7,184 nucleotides of DNA from JAAZNV01 sp049297375 (GTDB lineage: Bacteria; Patescibacteriota; WWE3; UBA101185; UBA10185). The notes under the pieces were generated by a model that was not told the DNA's origin, searched no databases, and was given only the letters and a program-made list of their open reading frames with translations. The translations under genes were made by a program, and so were the position numbers. The stretch lies in NCBI GenBank assembly GCA_049297375.1, contig JBAQUF010000071.1:1-7184 (forward strand). Direction: 5' to 3'. Each line of letters begins with the position of its first letter. Within the stretch, counting starts at the first letter, position 1. This document shows, piece by piece, positions 1 through 5,513 of the stretch.

Positions 1-16
1 CAATCGTAGTCTTCAT
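1..16 (-). CDS. 5' end of an unidentified SD-led gene (partial)
   Basis: Only the first five codons are in the window: an ATG at 14-16 on the minus strand, reading M-K-T-T-I before the left edge. The start is supported by an AGGAG ribosome site at 24-28 with 7 bases of spacing, and by a promoter-like pair just upstream (49-77). It lies downstream of the penicillin-binding protein gene on the same strand. That gene has no obvious terminator hairpin after its stop, so read-through could also feed this gene. The product cannot be identified from five residues. The start signals are clear, but the reading frame itself is unproven. Confidence 0.5.
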
Positions 17-48
17 ATCTTCTCTCCTATCTGTAGTTTATTTCTTGG

Positions 49-77
49 ATACTAGCAGGAACAAAGGAAATAATCAA
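49..77 (-). promoter_or_regulatory. Sigma-70-like promoter for the gene leaving at the left edge
   Basis: On the minus strand TTGATT (72-77) is followed by 17 bases and TAGTAT (49-54). The expected transcription start is near 42, giving a leader of about 26 bases that contains the AGGAG at 24-28. The -35 hexamer is identical to the one before the gene at 2942. The match was read by eye, and in AT-rich DNA such pairs can occur by chance; the matching position relative to a good ribosome site is what supports it. Confidence 0.45.
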
Positions 78-102
78 ACTAAGTAAGAAACTACATTAAG
101 AT

Positions 103-2832
103 TTAATTAGCATATCCAACAACATTAAGCTTAACTTCATATTCCCCTTTGTTATCTTCATCATCTCTTGCAGTTACTTTAAATGTATGAAATCCGATAT
201 CACTTGATTTAAGTTCAAGATTATATCCATATGGGGTCTTGCTGTCTTCTCCAATCTTTTCACCATCCATATAAAAAGTAACTTTTTCTACATCGTTATA
301 ACAAGAAACTTCAGCATTCAATCTAAAGTTAAGATAAACTGAATCTCCTTCATCAACACCAACAATTTCTGTATGAACTTCATCCTTATTTGTGACTTCA
401 TCTCCATCAAACTCCAGCTTTGATGTCATAAGAGGAGGAAAATACTTTTCATCATTGTTGTAATTATCCTTAATCCAAGAATCCACTGCACTTTGCCAGT
501 AAGGAAACTCTGCCTTAACTCTAATAAAATCCTTAGTTTCTGTCTTATCAGCATCTTTACACTCATCGTTGGCTATTCTTCCATCAATCTCACACACTTG
601 AATCCTTTGATACCAATCAGATACTGCAGTCGGTTCTGTATTTTGTGCAAACCACTCAGATCTTTTATCGTTATCTTTATAAGGAAGACCTCCAGTAAGC
701 TTATCTACTTCAACTTTCTTAACAGTCTTAGGAGTTTCAAACTTTTCATTCTCCTTATCTTTTAAGTATTCTGTCATAAACTCATTCCAAATTGGAGATG
801 CTCCGGAAATACCAGATGCGATATAAGGATTCATTTTTTCATTATTGCTGTTTCCAACCCACACTCCAGCAACAATAGATGGTGTAAAACCTATTGCATA
901 GTTATCTCTCTTATCATCTGTAGTTCCTGTTTTCACTGCTACTTGCTTCCCAGGAATATTCAAAAGACTTCCTGCTCCAAATGCATCAGATCTGGCACCA
1001 TCATCAGACAGAATATCTGATATTAAAAATGCTACTTCCTCACTCAAAGCCCTTTTTTCTGTTTGAGATGGTTTGTATATAACATTTCCTTTTTGATCTG
1101 TAACTTCAATTACTGGAGTAGGCTCCCTGTATATTCCCTTAGCAGCAAATACACTAAATGCTCCTGTTAACTCCAAAAGCTTTGTTTCTCCACCTCCTAA
1201 GGTTAAGGCAAGACCATACCTTGATCTATCTTTAAATGTAGTTATTCCCATTTTTTCTGCCTGATCTATCATATTTCCAATACCTACTATTTTTAACACT
1301 TTAACAGCTGGGATATTTAATGAGTTACCTAATGCTTTTCTTAAGGAAACAATACCCCTAAACTTACCATCATAGTTTTCTGGGATGTAAGGCTCATCAG
1401 GAGCGGATCCTTCAAACTTTGTTGGGACATCAAGAAGTGGATAAGCAGCAGTATAACCTTGTGAAAGCATGGTAGCGTAGGTTATTGGTTTAATTGCAGA
1501 TCCTGGCTGTCTGCTTGCAAGAGTAACATTAACATACGGATCAAATTTGCAACTATTCTCCCCAGTTCCTCCAGAAACACAATTTTCAGGCTCTGGGTCA
1601 AGATTGTAGCCTTTAGATCCAACCATAGCTAAGATGCCTCCAGTTTTTGGGTCAAGAACAATCATACCTCCGTTATAAACGTTAAGATTTTCAGATGCTT
1701 CAAGCTCATTAGTAACAGTTTCTTGAGCCAATCTTTGTATATTTAAATCAAGAGATGTTTTTACCTTCAAACCTCCCATTTCAACTGCTTCTTGCCCTAA
1801 GATATCAGTTAAGTACTGCTTAACATAATAAACAAAATGAGGGGCCTCGATTGGAACTCTTGCTGTATCAAACTTTAATGTTTCATTTTTAGCTTGTTCG
1901 TATTGTTCTTCTGTTATGTAATGCCTTTTTCCATCCTTTTCTACCCATCCTCTTTCTTTCATTAAATACAAAACATAATTCTTTCTTTCTATTCCAGCTT
2001 CTGGATTAGATCCAAACTGGGAATAGTATGTAGGACTTTGAGTAAGACCAGAAAGGTAAGCTGACTCAGCCATAGTTAAATCTTTAGGTTCTTTGTTAAA
2101 GTAGGCTTTAGACGCAGAGTATATTCCATAGTTTAAACCACCATAAGGACTTTCATTTAAATACATTTGAAGTATTTCATCCTTAGTGTACTTTCCTTCA
2201 AGCTGTAAAGATAAAATTAATTCTTTTATCTTTCTAACTACTGTTCTTTCTTGTGTTAAAAGTGTATTTTTTATTGCTTGCTGGGTTAAAGTTGATCCTC
2301 CTTGAAGGCTGCCTCCAAAGAATGTGTTTTTTAATGCTCTAACTATTCCCCTTAAAGAGTATCCTTTATGAAGATAAAATTCGGAATCTTCTGCAGACAA
2401 AGTAGCTTGAACAACATAAGAAGATACATCTTCAAGTTTTACTAATGTTCTATTTTTATCTCCATATACTTCATATAAAAGTTCTCCATTCCTATCATAA
2501 AATCTTGTTGATAGCTCAAAACTTCTTTCAAGCAGTTGGTTTGGATTAGGAAGATCTCTTGAGAAGATAGCAAATATAATTATTAGTATAAACAGTCCTG
2601 CAACCATAATGGTTAAGGCTATTGAAGATATATATGTTAGTCTGTAGAGTCTTTTTCTTCTTTGAGCAGAAGGCATTGACTTAGGTTCAGGGAGTATAGA
2701 CACTATTTTTGATGATATTTTAATTATTATTGATTTAATAAAAAGAAAGATTTTCTTTATTATTCCTCCTGTAGATTGATTCCTCTTTAATCTCTGAAAT
2801 GACGTATAGCTTTGATTAGAAAATTTTGACAT
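103..2832 (-). CDS. Class A penicillin-binding protein (PBP1A type) with C-terminal Ig-like domain
   Basis: Bifunctional peptidoglycan synthase of 909 residues. It polymerises lipid II (glycosyltransferase GT51) and cross-links stem peptides (transpeptidase) on the outer face of the membrane. A basic cytoplasmic tail of about 65 residues contains a hydrophobic/lysine amphipathic stretch (24-47), and one membrane helix follows (about 67-90). GT51 motifs: AEDSEFYLHKG (catalytic Glu148), GGSTLTQQ (178-185) and ILQMYLNESPYG (220-231). Transpeptidase motifs: SxxK (Ser445, Lys448), SxN (Ser504, Asn506) and KTGT (634-637). All key residues are present. A linker with Cys747 and Cys758 leads to an Ig-like domain (about 818-906) with the pattern VTFYMDGEKIGEDSKTPYGY typical of bacterial Ig repeats. 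I chose ATG at 2832 because a promoter places the transcript start on that A; an in-frame TTG directly before it would add one residue. The gene is not overlapped by neighbours. Family assignment is secure; which PBP1 subtype it is (mrcA/pbpA style naming) is not decided here. Confidence 0.97.
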   Translation of the reverse strand: MSKFSNQSYTSFQRLKRNQSTGGIIKKIFLFIKSIIIKISSKIVSILPEPKSMPSAQRRKRLYRLTYISSIALTIMVAGLFILIIIFAIFSRDLPNPNQLLERSFELSTRFYDRNGELLYEVYGDKNRTLVKLEDVSSYVVQATLSAEDSEFYLHKGYSLRGIVRALKNTFFGGSLQGGSTLTQQAIKNTLLTQERTVVRKIKELILSLQLEGKYTKDEILQMYLNESPYGGLNYGIYSASKAYFNKEPKDLTMAESAYLSGLTQSPTYYSQFGSNPEAGIERKNYVLYLMKERGWVEKDGKRHYITEEQYEQAKNETLKFDTARVPIEAPHFVYYVKQYLTDILGQEAVEMGGLKVKTSLDLNIQRLAQETVTNELEASENLNVYNGGMIVLDPKTGGILAMVGSKGYNLDPEPENCVSGGTGENSCKFDPYVNVTLASRQPGSAIKPITYATMLSQGYTAAYPLLDVPTKFEGSAPDEPYIPENYDGKFRGIVSLRKALGNSLNIPAVKVLKIVGIGNMIDQAEKMGITTFKDRSRYGLALTLGGGETKLLELTGAFSVFAAKGIYREPTPVIEVTDQKGNVIYKPSQTEKRALSEEVAFLISDILSDDGARSDAFGAGSLLNIPGKQVAVKTGTTDDKRDNYAIGFTPSIVAGVWVGNSNNEKMNPYIASGISGASPIWNEFMTEYLKDKENEKFETPKTVKKVEVDKLTGGLPYKDNDKRSEWFAQNTEPTAVSDWYQRIQVCEIDGRIANDECKDADKTETKDFIRVKAEFPYWQSAVDSWIKDNYNNDEKYFPPLMTSKLEFDGDEVTNKDEVHTEIVGVDEGDSVYLNFRLNAEVSCYNDVEKVTFYMDGEKIGEDSKTPYGYNLELKSSDIGFHTFKVTARDDEDNKGEYEVKLNVVGYAN

Positions 2833-2838
2833 CAATTT

Positions 2839-2847
2839 ATTATATCA
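2839..2847 (-). promoter_or_regulatory. Extended -10 promoter, apparently leaderless, for the penicillin-binding protein gene
   Basis: The minus strand reads TGATATAAT (2847 down to 2839): a perfect TATAAT with the TGn extension. Six bases then separate it from ATG at 2832, so the expected +1 is the A of the start codon. No TTGACA-like hexamer is seen 16-18 bases upstream and no Shine-Dalgarno sequence precedes the start. The same layout occurs before tyrS and recG. Leaderless transcription is inferred from spacing. Confidence 0.75.
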
Positions 2848-2875
2848 AACTAAAATATATGTGTTTTGTACTAAT

Positions 2876-2904
2876 TTGATTTAAATGTTGCCTTATAGTA
2901 CAAT
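2876..2904 (+). promoter_or_regulatory. Sigma-70-like promoter for the small gene at 2942
   Basis: TTGATT (2876-2881), a 17-base spacer and TACAAT (2899-2904) form a good canonical pair. The predicted start is near 2911, leaving a leader of about 31 bases that includes AGGAG at 2927-2931. It is divergent from the penicillin-binding protein promoter, with about 31 bases between that gene's -10 box and this -35 box, so the two could influence each other. Confidence 0.65.
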
Positions 2905-2941
2905 GTCTCAACAAATTACTTGTTAAAGGAGAGCACAGATA

Positions 2942-3274
2942 ATGAGTAACGGAGCACGTAGATTCAAAAAGGTAAGACTATGCACTACAAATAAAAAACC
3001 AACAAAAACAGACGTACCCGACACTCCCGCTGTAAGAATGGAAATCGAAGTTGAAAATTTAGAAGGCAACTTAATATGGAAAGGAAGTGCCTTGTTCTTC
3101 AACGAGAGTTTGGTTAGGACATTCATGATTCCAAGAATGAAGCTTAATCAAGAAGTCCGTTTAAGAAAAAGGTGTGGGGGGATGTTTCATCAAGACTGTG
3201 GAATCTTTACTGTATCTCAAGTATTGAAGGAAGGTTTGAAGAAAAACGAGTATATGCTCCAAAAGAAGAAATAA
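2942..3274 (+). CDS. Unknown small basic protein (110 aa)
   Basis: I do not recognise this family. The protein is rich in Lys and Arg at both ends (it begins MSNGARRFKKVRL and ends in KKK) and has no signal peptide or membrane helix. The middle (about 30-75) looks beta-rich, with alternating stretches such as MEIEVENLEGNLIWKGSALF. Cys14, Cys78 and Cys86, with His83, could bind metal or form disulfides, but no known zinc motif is evident. It is a real gene by context: canonical promoter at 2876-2904, AGGAG at 2927-2931 with 10 bases of spacing to ATG, and a strong terminator 6 bases after the stop, making a single-gene transcript. Codon use differs from the neighbours, with CGT arginines (2 of 9) and CCC, GGC, TTC and AAC codons, suggesting either high expression or a different origin. 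A nucleic-acid-binding role would fit the charge but is only a guess. Confidence 0.85.
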   Translation: MSNGARRFKKVRLCTTNKKPTKTDVPDTPAVRMEIEVENLEGNLIWKGSALFFNESLVRTFMIPRMKLNQEVRLRKRCGGMFHQDCGIFTVSQVLKEGLKKNEYMLQKKK

Positions 3275-3280
3275 AGTAAA

Positions 3281-3318
3281 CGTCCCTACGATCAAAATAA
3301 TCGCAGGGACGCTTTTTT
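3281..3318 (+). terminator. Intrinsic terminator after the 110-aa gene
   Basis: CGTCCCTACGAT (3281-3292) pairs with ATCGCAGGGACG (3300-3311) around a 7-base loop, with a single A/C mismatch, and is followed by TTTTTT (3313-3318). This is a strong rho-independent terminator. It ends the small-gene transcript 27 bases before the tyrS promoter box and so isolates tyrS from it. Confidence 0.92.
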
Positions 3319-3344
3319 ATATCTATTAAACATTTATTTATCTT

Positions 3345-3353
3345 TGATATACT
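3345..3353 (+). promoter_or_regulatory. Extended -10 promoter, apparently leaderless, for tyrS
   Basis: TGATATACT (3345-3353) is an extended -10 box followed by exactly 6 bases and the ATG at 3360, so the predicted transcription start is the A of the start codon. No convincing -35 hexamer lies upstream and there is no ribosome site. A transcript without a leader leaves no room for a T-box riboswitch, the usual regulator of tyrS in Firmicutes. Confidence 0.75.
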
Positions 3354-3359
3354 CATATT

Positions 3360-4565
3360 ATGGTAAAGGTTCTAAAAGATGAAAAACTAATAGAAAAGTT
3401 CCTTACTAGAGGTGTTGAAACTATAGTTCCATCAGTAGATACATTAAGAGAAAAACTGATGTCAGGTGAGAGAATTAGAGCTTACCAAGGCTTTGATCCA
3501 TCTGGTCCATATCTTCACATAGGACATGCAATGGGAATAAGAGGATTAAGAATACTACAACAGCTCGGACATGAGGTAATTTTCTTAGTTGGTGATTTTA
3601 CAGCTATTTGTGGAGACCCAGAAGTTGGAAAAGATAGAAAGATAATGAGTGAAGAAGAAATATTAAAAAATATGGATGGTTGGAAAAAACAAGCAGCACA
3701 GATCATTGATTTTGAAGGAGATAACCCAGCTCAATTTAAAAGAAATTCAGAATGGTTATCTAAACTTAAACTTAAAGATATCATTGAACTGATGTCTAAA
3801 ACTACAGTTCAGCAAATGCTGGAAAGAGATTTATTTCAAAAAAAATTAAAAAGCAATACACCAATAGGTCTTCAAGAATTTATATATCCGTTAATGCAAG
3901 GTTATGATTCTATTGCTATGGATGTTGATCTGGAAATTGGAGGAAATGATCAAATATTTAATATGTTAATGGGTAGGAATTTATCAAAGATAATGAGGAA
4001 TAAAGAAAAGTTTGTTAGAGGACATGAGCTTATGGAAGCTCCAGATGCTGTTACTATGAGTAAAACAAAAGGAAATGGAATCAATTTAAGTGATAAAGCT
4101 GAAGATGTGTATGGAAAAGCAATGTCTTACCCAGATGAACTTATACTTAAAGGGTTAAGGCTTTTAACTAATGTCTCTCTTGAAGATATATGGAATATTC
4201 AAGAAAGAATGAAGGCAGAAGATAATCCAATGCAATACAAGAAACTCATGGCTTTTGAAATTACAAAGATGATAAAAGGAGATAAAGAAGCAAAGAAAGC
4301 TCAGGAATTTTTTGAAAAAACAATACAAAAGAAGGATATATCACAAGATGCTACCGTAAAGGTAAAGGCTAGTGGAGTTACACAATTAATTGATTTTATT
4401 AGAGCAAATAATCCAGAATTATCATCAAGTGAAATAAAAAGAATTGTAGAGCAAGGTGGAGTAGAAGTGAATGGAAATAAGATAGAAGATCCATATCTTC
4501 CAATAGATTTTACTAAGAGAACAATTGTTAAGTTTGGTAAAAGAAAGTTTTTTGAGGTTGAATAA
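3360..4565 (+). CDS. tyrS: Tyrosyl-tRNA synthetase
   Basis: Class I aminoacyl-tRNA synthetase that charges tRNA-Tyr in the cytoplasm; 401 residues, the normal length for the bacterial form with a C-terminal S4 domain. Visible landmarks: GFDPSGPYLHIGH with the HIGH signature at 53-56; GDFTAICGDP (78-87); YPLMQGYDS with Tyr176, Gln180 and Asp183 of the tyrosine pocket; GGNDQIFNMLMGR (194-206); the KMSKS loop as T-M-S-K-T (232-236); and an S4 RNA-binding domain (about 338-380) with the VEQGGVEVNGNKI pattern. The YxxxQxxD pocket and GGNDQ favour TyrRS over the related TrpRS. The KMSKS loop keeps the central MSK but has Thr at both ends. Arginine codons are all AGA/AGG by hand count (18 of 18). 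ATG at 3360 is the first codon of the frame after the promoter box. The stop overlaps the next gene by one base. Confidence 0.97.
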   Translation: MVKVLKDEKLIEKFLTRGVETIVPSVDTLREKLMSGERIRAYQGFDPSGPYLHIGHAMGIRGLRILQQLGHEVIFLVGDFTAICGDPEVGKDRKIMSEEEILKNMDGWKKQAAQIIDFEGDNPAQFKRNSEWLSKLKLKDIIELMSKTTVQQMLERDLFQKKLKSNTPIGLQEFIYPLMQGYDSIAMDVDLEIGGNDQIFNMLMGRNLSKIMRNKEKFVRGHELMEAPDAVTMSKTKGNGINLSDKAEDVYGKAMSYPDELILKGLRLLTNVSLEDIWNIQERMKAEDNPMQYKKLMAFEITKMIKGDKEAKKAQEFFEKTIQKKDISQDATVKVKASGVTQLIDFIRANNPELSSSEIKRIVEQGGVEVNGNKIEDPYLPIDFTKRTIVKFGKRKFFEVE

Positions 4566-4702
4566 TGTCTTTTAAAGAAAAGAGGAAACACCTAAGAAAA
4601 TCAGTGAGAAGAGCATTTAGAAAAGATAACGTAATTAAAGTAATTATTATCTTTGCAACAGTTACTCTAATTTTGACTTCAATACTACCGTATCTTTTAT
4701 AG
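4565..4702 (+). CDS. Small single-pass membrane protein (45 aa) coupled to tyrS
   Basis: The frame starts at the ATG overlapping the tyrS stop (TAATG, sharing base 4565) and ends in TAG. The product begins MSFKEKRKHLRKSVRRAFRK, an extremely basic tail of about 25 residues, followed by one hydrophobic helix (about 23-41, VIKVIIIFATVTLILTSIL) and the end PYLL. Under the positive-inside rule the basic tail should be cytoplasmic. A GAGG at 4554-4557, inside the end of tyrS, has 7 bases of spacing to the ATG, and the stop-start overlap implies translational coupling. There is no separate promoter. It is too short to assign a family; I do not recognise it. The charge/helix pattern and the overlap make a real gene more likely than a chance frame, but conservation has not been checked. 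Confidence 0.72.
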   Translation: MSFKEKRKHLRKSVRRAFRKDNVIKVIIIFATVTLILTSILPYLL

Positions 4703-4707
4703 ATGTT

Positions 4708-4755
4708 AAGACAAAAAGAAAGACCGCAACATCCAAAAGGATAATGTTACGGTCT
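4708..4755 (-). terminator. Intrinsic terminator for the minus-strand operon, possibly bidirectional
   Basis: AGACCG (4721-4726) pairs with CGGTCT (4750-4755). The stem continues with AACA/TGTT and TCC/GGA around an AAAA loop, with a mismatch and a small bulge. On the minus strand the hairpin is followed by TTTCTTTTTGTCTT, a good U-tract, so it ends the 5414-4781 operon. On the plus strand the downstream tract (ATTTCAATTTC) is weaker, but it may still end the tyrS transcript, since the genes converge here. Confidence 0.82.
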
Positions 4756-4780
4756 ATTTCAATTTCAACCAAGCATAAAT

Positions 4781-5071
4781 CTACAGAACTACCACCTCGT
4801 ACCAAATAGAATCTTTGGAGCTATCATCGTCGAAAGCACGTACCTCAAGAGTTTTTCCTTGACCACCTTCGGCATCAAGAAAGAACATAAAATCATCTGC
4901 TTCTTCTGGAGGGACATAAAAGGTGAATACACCCTTTTCTCCACCATTCTTAATCTCTCCTCCTTTGGTAATTTTTTCGATTCTGCACGAATCTACAAAG
5001 TGCATTTTGAGCAGTTTCAACACTTTTTTCTCATCTTTGGCAACAAAAGTAACACTAACACCCTTTAACAT
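4781..5071 (-). CDS. Unknown small acidic protein (96 aa), second gene of a two-gene operon
   Basis: Family not recognised. The predicted secondary-structure order is strand (GVSVTFVAK), helix (DEKKVLKLLKMHF), strand (CRIEKITKGGE), strand (KGVFTFYVPP), helix (PEEADDFMFFLDAE), strand (KTLEVRAFDDD), strand (IWYEVVVL). This beta-alpha-beta-beta-alpha-beta order resembles a ferredoxin-like or ACT-like fold; that is inference from sequence pattern only. There is no signal peptide or membrane helix, so it is probably cytoplasmic. The start is set by a near-ideal AAGGAGG (5078-5084) with 6 bases of spacing to ATG at 5071. The gene overlaps the end of the upstream gene by 17 bases in another frame, which suggests coupled translation and perhaps a physical partnership. 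The operon ends in the hairpin at 4708-4755. Codons include CGT, GCC, TTC and ACC, unlike tyrS. Confidence 0.83.
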   Translation of the reverse strand: MLKGVSVTFVAKDEKKVLKLLKMHFVDSCRIEKITKGGEIKNGGEKGVFTFYVPPEEADDFMFFLDAEGGQGKTLEVRAFDDDSSKDSIWYEVVVL

Positions 5072-5414
5072 TTAGATCCTCCTTCTGCATTAGCCATTTC
5101 TTCCCATTTTTGTTTTCAAGACAAAACTTTATAAATTCCGCACTTAAGCTAGGATTAGAATCTTCACGGAATAAACAGTAGTTCAATCCTGAAATACGAC
5201 GGTAATTTTCTCCTTCCTTGGGACTTAGTAATTCTTCTCCTTTTGTAGTATTAAACTTTTCCATTGCTTCTGCCAATGTATCTATAGACTTAAAAAGGAG
5301 AACATTGGTAAGAAAGCGCAATCTTTTCCAAAATTCCACGTCCTTAGGGTTAACTGACTTTCTAGCCAAGTCATCACAAAAATCAACAAATCTCGGATCA
5401 AATAATACTGCCAC
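5055..5414 (-). CDS. Unknown small, probably helical protein (119 aa), first gene of a two-gene operon
   Basis: Family not recognised. It starts with GTG at 5414, preceded by AGGAGG (5420-5425) with 5 bases of spacing; there is no ATG until residue 51, so the GTG start is convincing. The sequence looks mainly helical (DPRFVDFCDDLARKS, KDVEFWKRLRFLTNVLLF, SIDTLAEAMEKF, SAEFIKFCLENK), with a polar middle (55-75). It has four cysteines (13, 80, 97, 119), the last at the C-terminus, and no membrane helix or signal peptide. The downstream gene's ribosome site lies inside its 3' end, so the two are expressed together. Four of seven arginine codons are CGT/CGC, whereas tyrS has none of 18 by hand count. 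It is divergent from recG across about 100 bases. Confidence 0.83.
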   Translation of the reverse strand: MAVLFDPRFVDFCDDLARKSVNPKDVEFWKRLRFLTNVLLFKSIDTLAEAMEKFNTTKGEELLSPKEGENYRRISGLNYCLFREDSNPSLSAEFIKFCLENKNGKKWLMQKEDLNVKGC

Positions 5415-5439
5415 TTCTGCCTCCTCTCAAATTTTTATT

Positions 5440-5467
5440 GTCATAACAGCAAATATTTGATTATCAA
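5440..5467 (-). promoter_or_regulatory. Tentative promoter for the 5414-4781 operon
   Basis: On the minus strand TTGATA (5462-5467) is followed by 16 bases and TATGAC (5440-5445). A GACAAT (5437-5442) with a 19-base spacer is an alternative -10. Either gives a leader of about 16-19 bases ending in the strong AGGAGG. Both -10 candidates match only four of six consensus bases, so the exact promoter is uncertain. Confidence 0.3.
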
Positions 5468-5498
5468 CATGCTAATATCAATACAAGAACCTTAAAAT

Positions 5499-5507
5499 TG
5501 ATAGAAT
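5499..5507 (+). promoter_or_regulatory. Extended -10 promoter, apparently leaderless, for recG
   Basis: TGATAGAAT (5499-5507) is followed by exactly 6 bases and the ATG at 5514, matching the arrangement before tyrS and the penicillin-binding protein gene. The expected transcript start is the A of ATG. No -35 hexamer or ribosome site is visible. Confidence 0.72.
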
Positions 5508-5513
5508 AATATC

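Noticed and set aside
60..102. Terminator after the penicillin-binding protein gene
   Set aside because: There is only a direct repeat of TAGTTT on the minus strand, with no stable hairpin followed by a T-run.
2833..2835. TTG as the start of the penicillin-binding protein
   Set aside because: It would only add one residue, and the -10 box places the transcript start on the following ATG, leaving the TTG outside the message.
2923..3126. Minus-strand open frame opposite the small gene at 2942
   Set aside because: The plus-strand frame has a promoter, a ribosome site and a terminator; the opposite frame has none and runs into the intergenic region. It is a shadow.
3319..3359. T-box or other leader regulator upstream of tyrS
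   Set aside because: Only 41 bases lie between the preceding terminator and ATG, and the promoter box leaves no leader.
4301..4591. Minus-strand open frame opposite the end of tyrS and the microprotein
   Set aside because: tyrS is certain over this stretch, and the opposite product has no family features or start signals.
5218..5460. Plus-strand open frame opposite the 119-residue gene
   Set aside because: It has no ribosome site, a serine/asparagine-rich low-information product, and it runs across the recG/operon intergenic space. The minus-strand pair has strong start signals instead.
5457..5467. Short inverted repeat TTGAT-T-ATCAA between the operon and recG as a possible operator
   Set aside because: Five-base arms are expected by chance in AT-rich DNA, and no second copy was noticed near the other promoters, though it overlaps the tentative -35 box.
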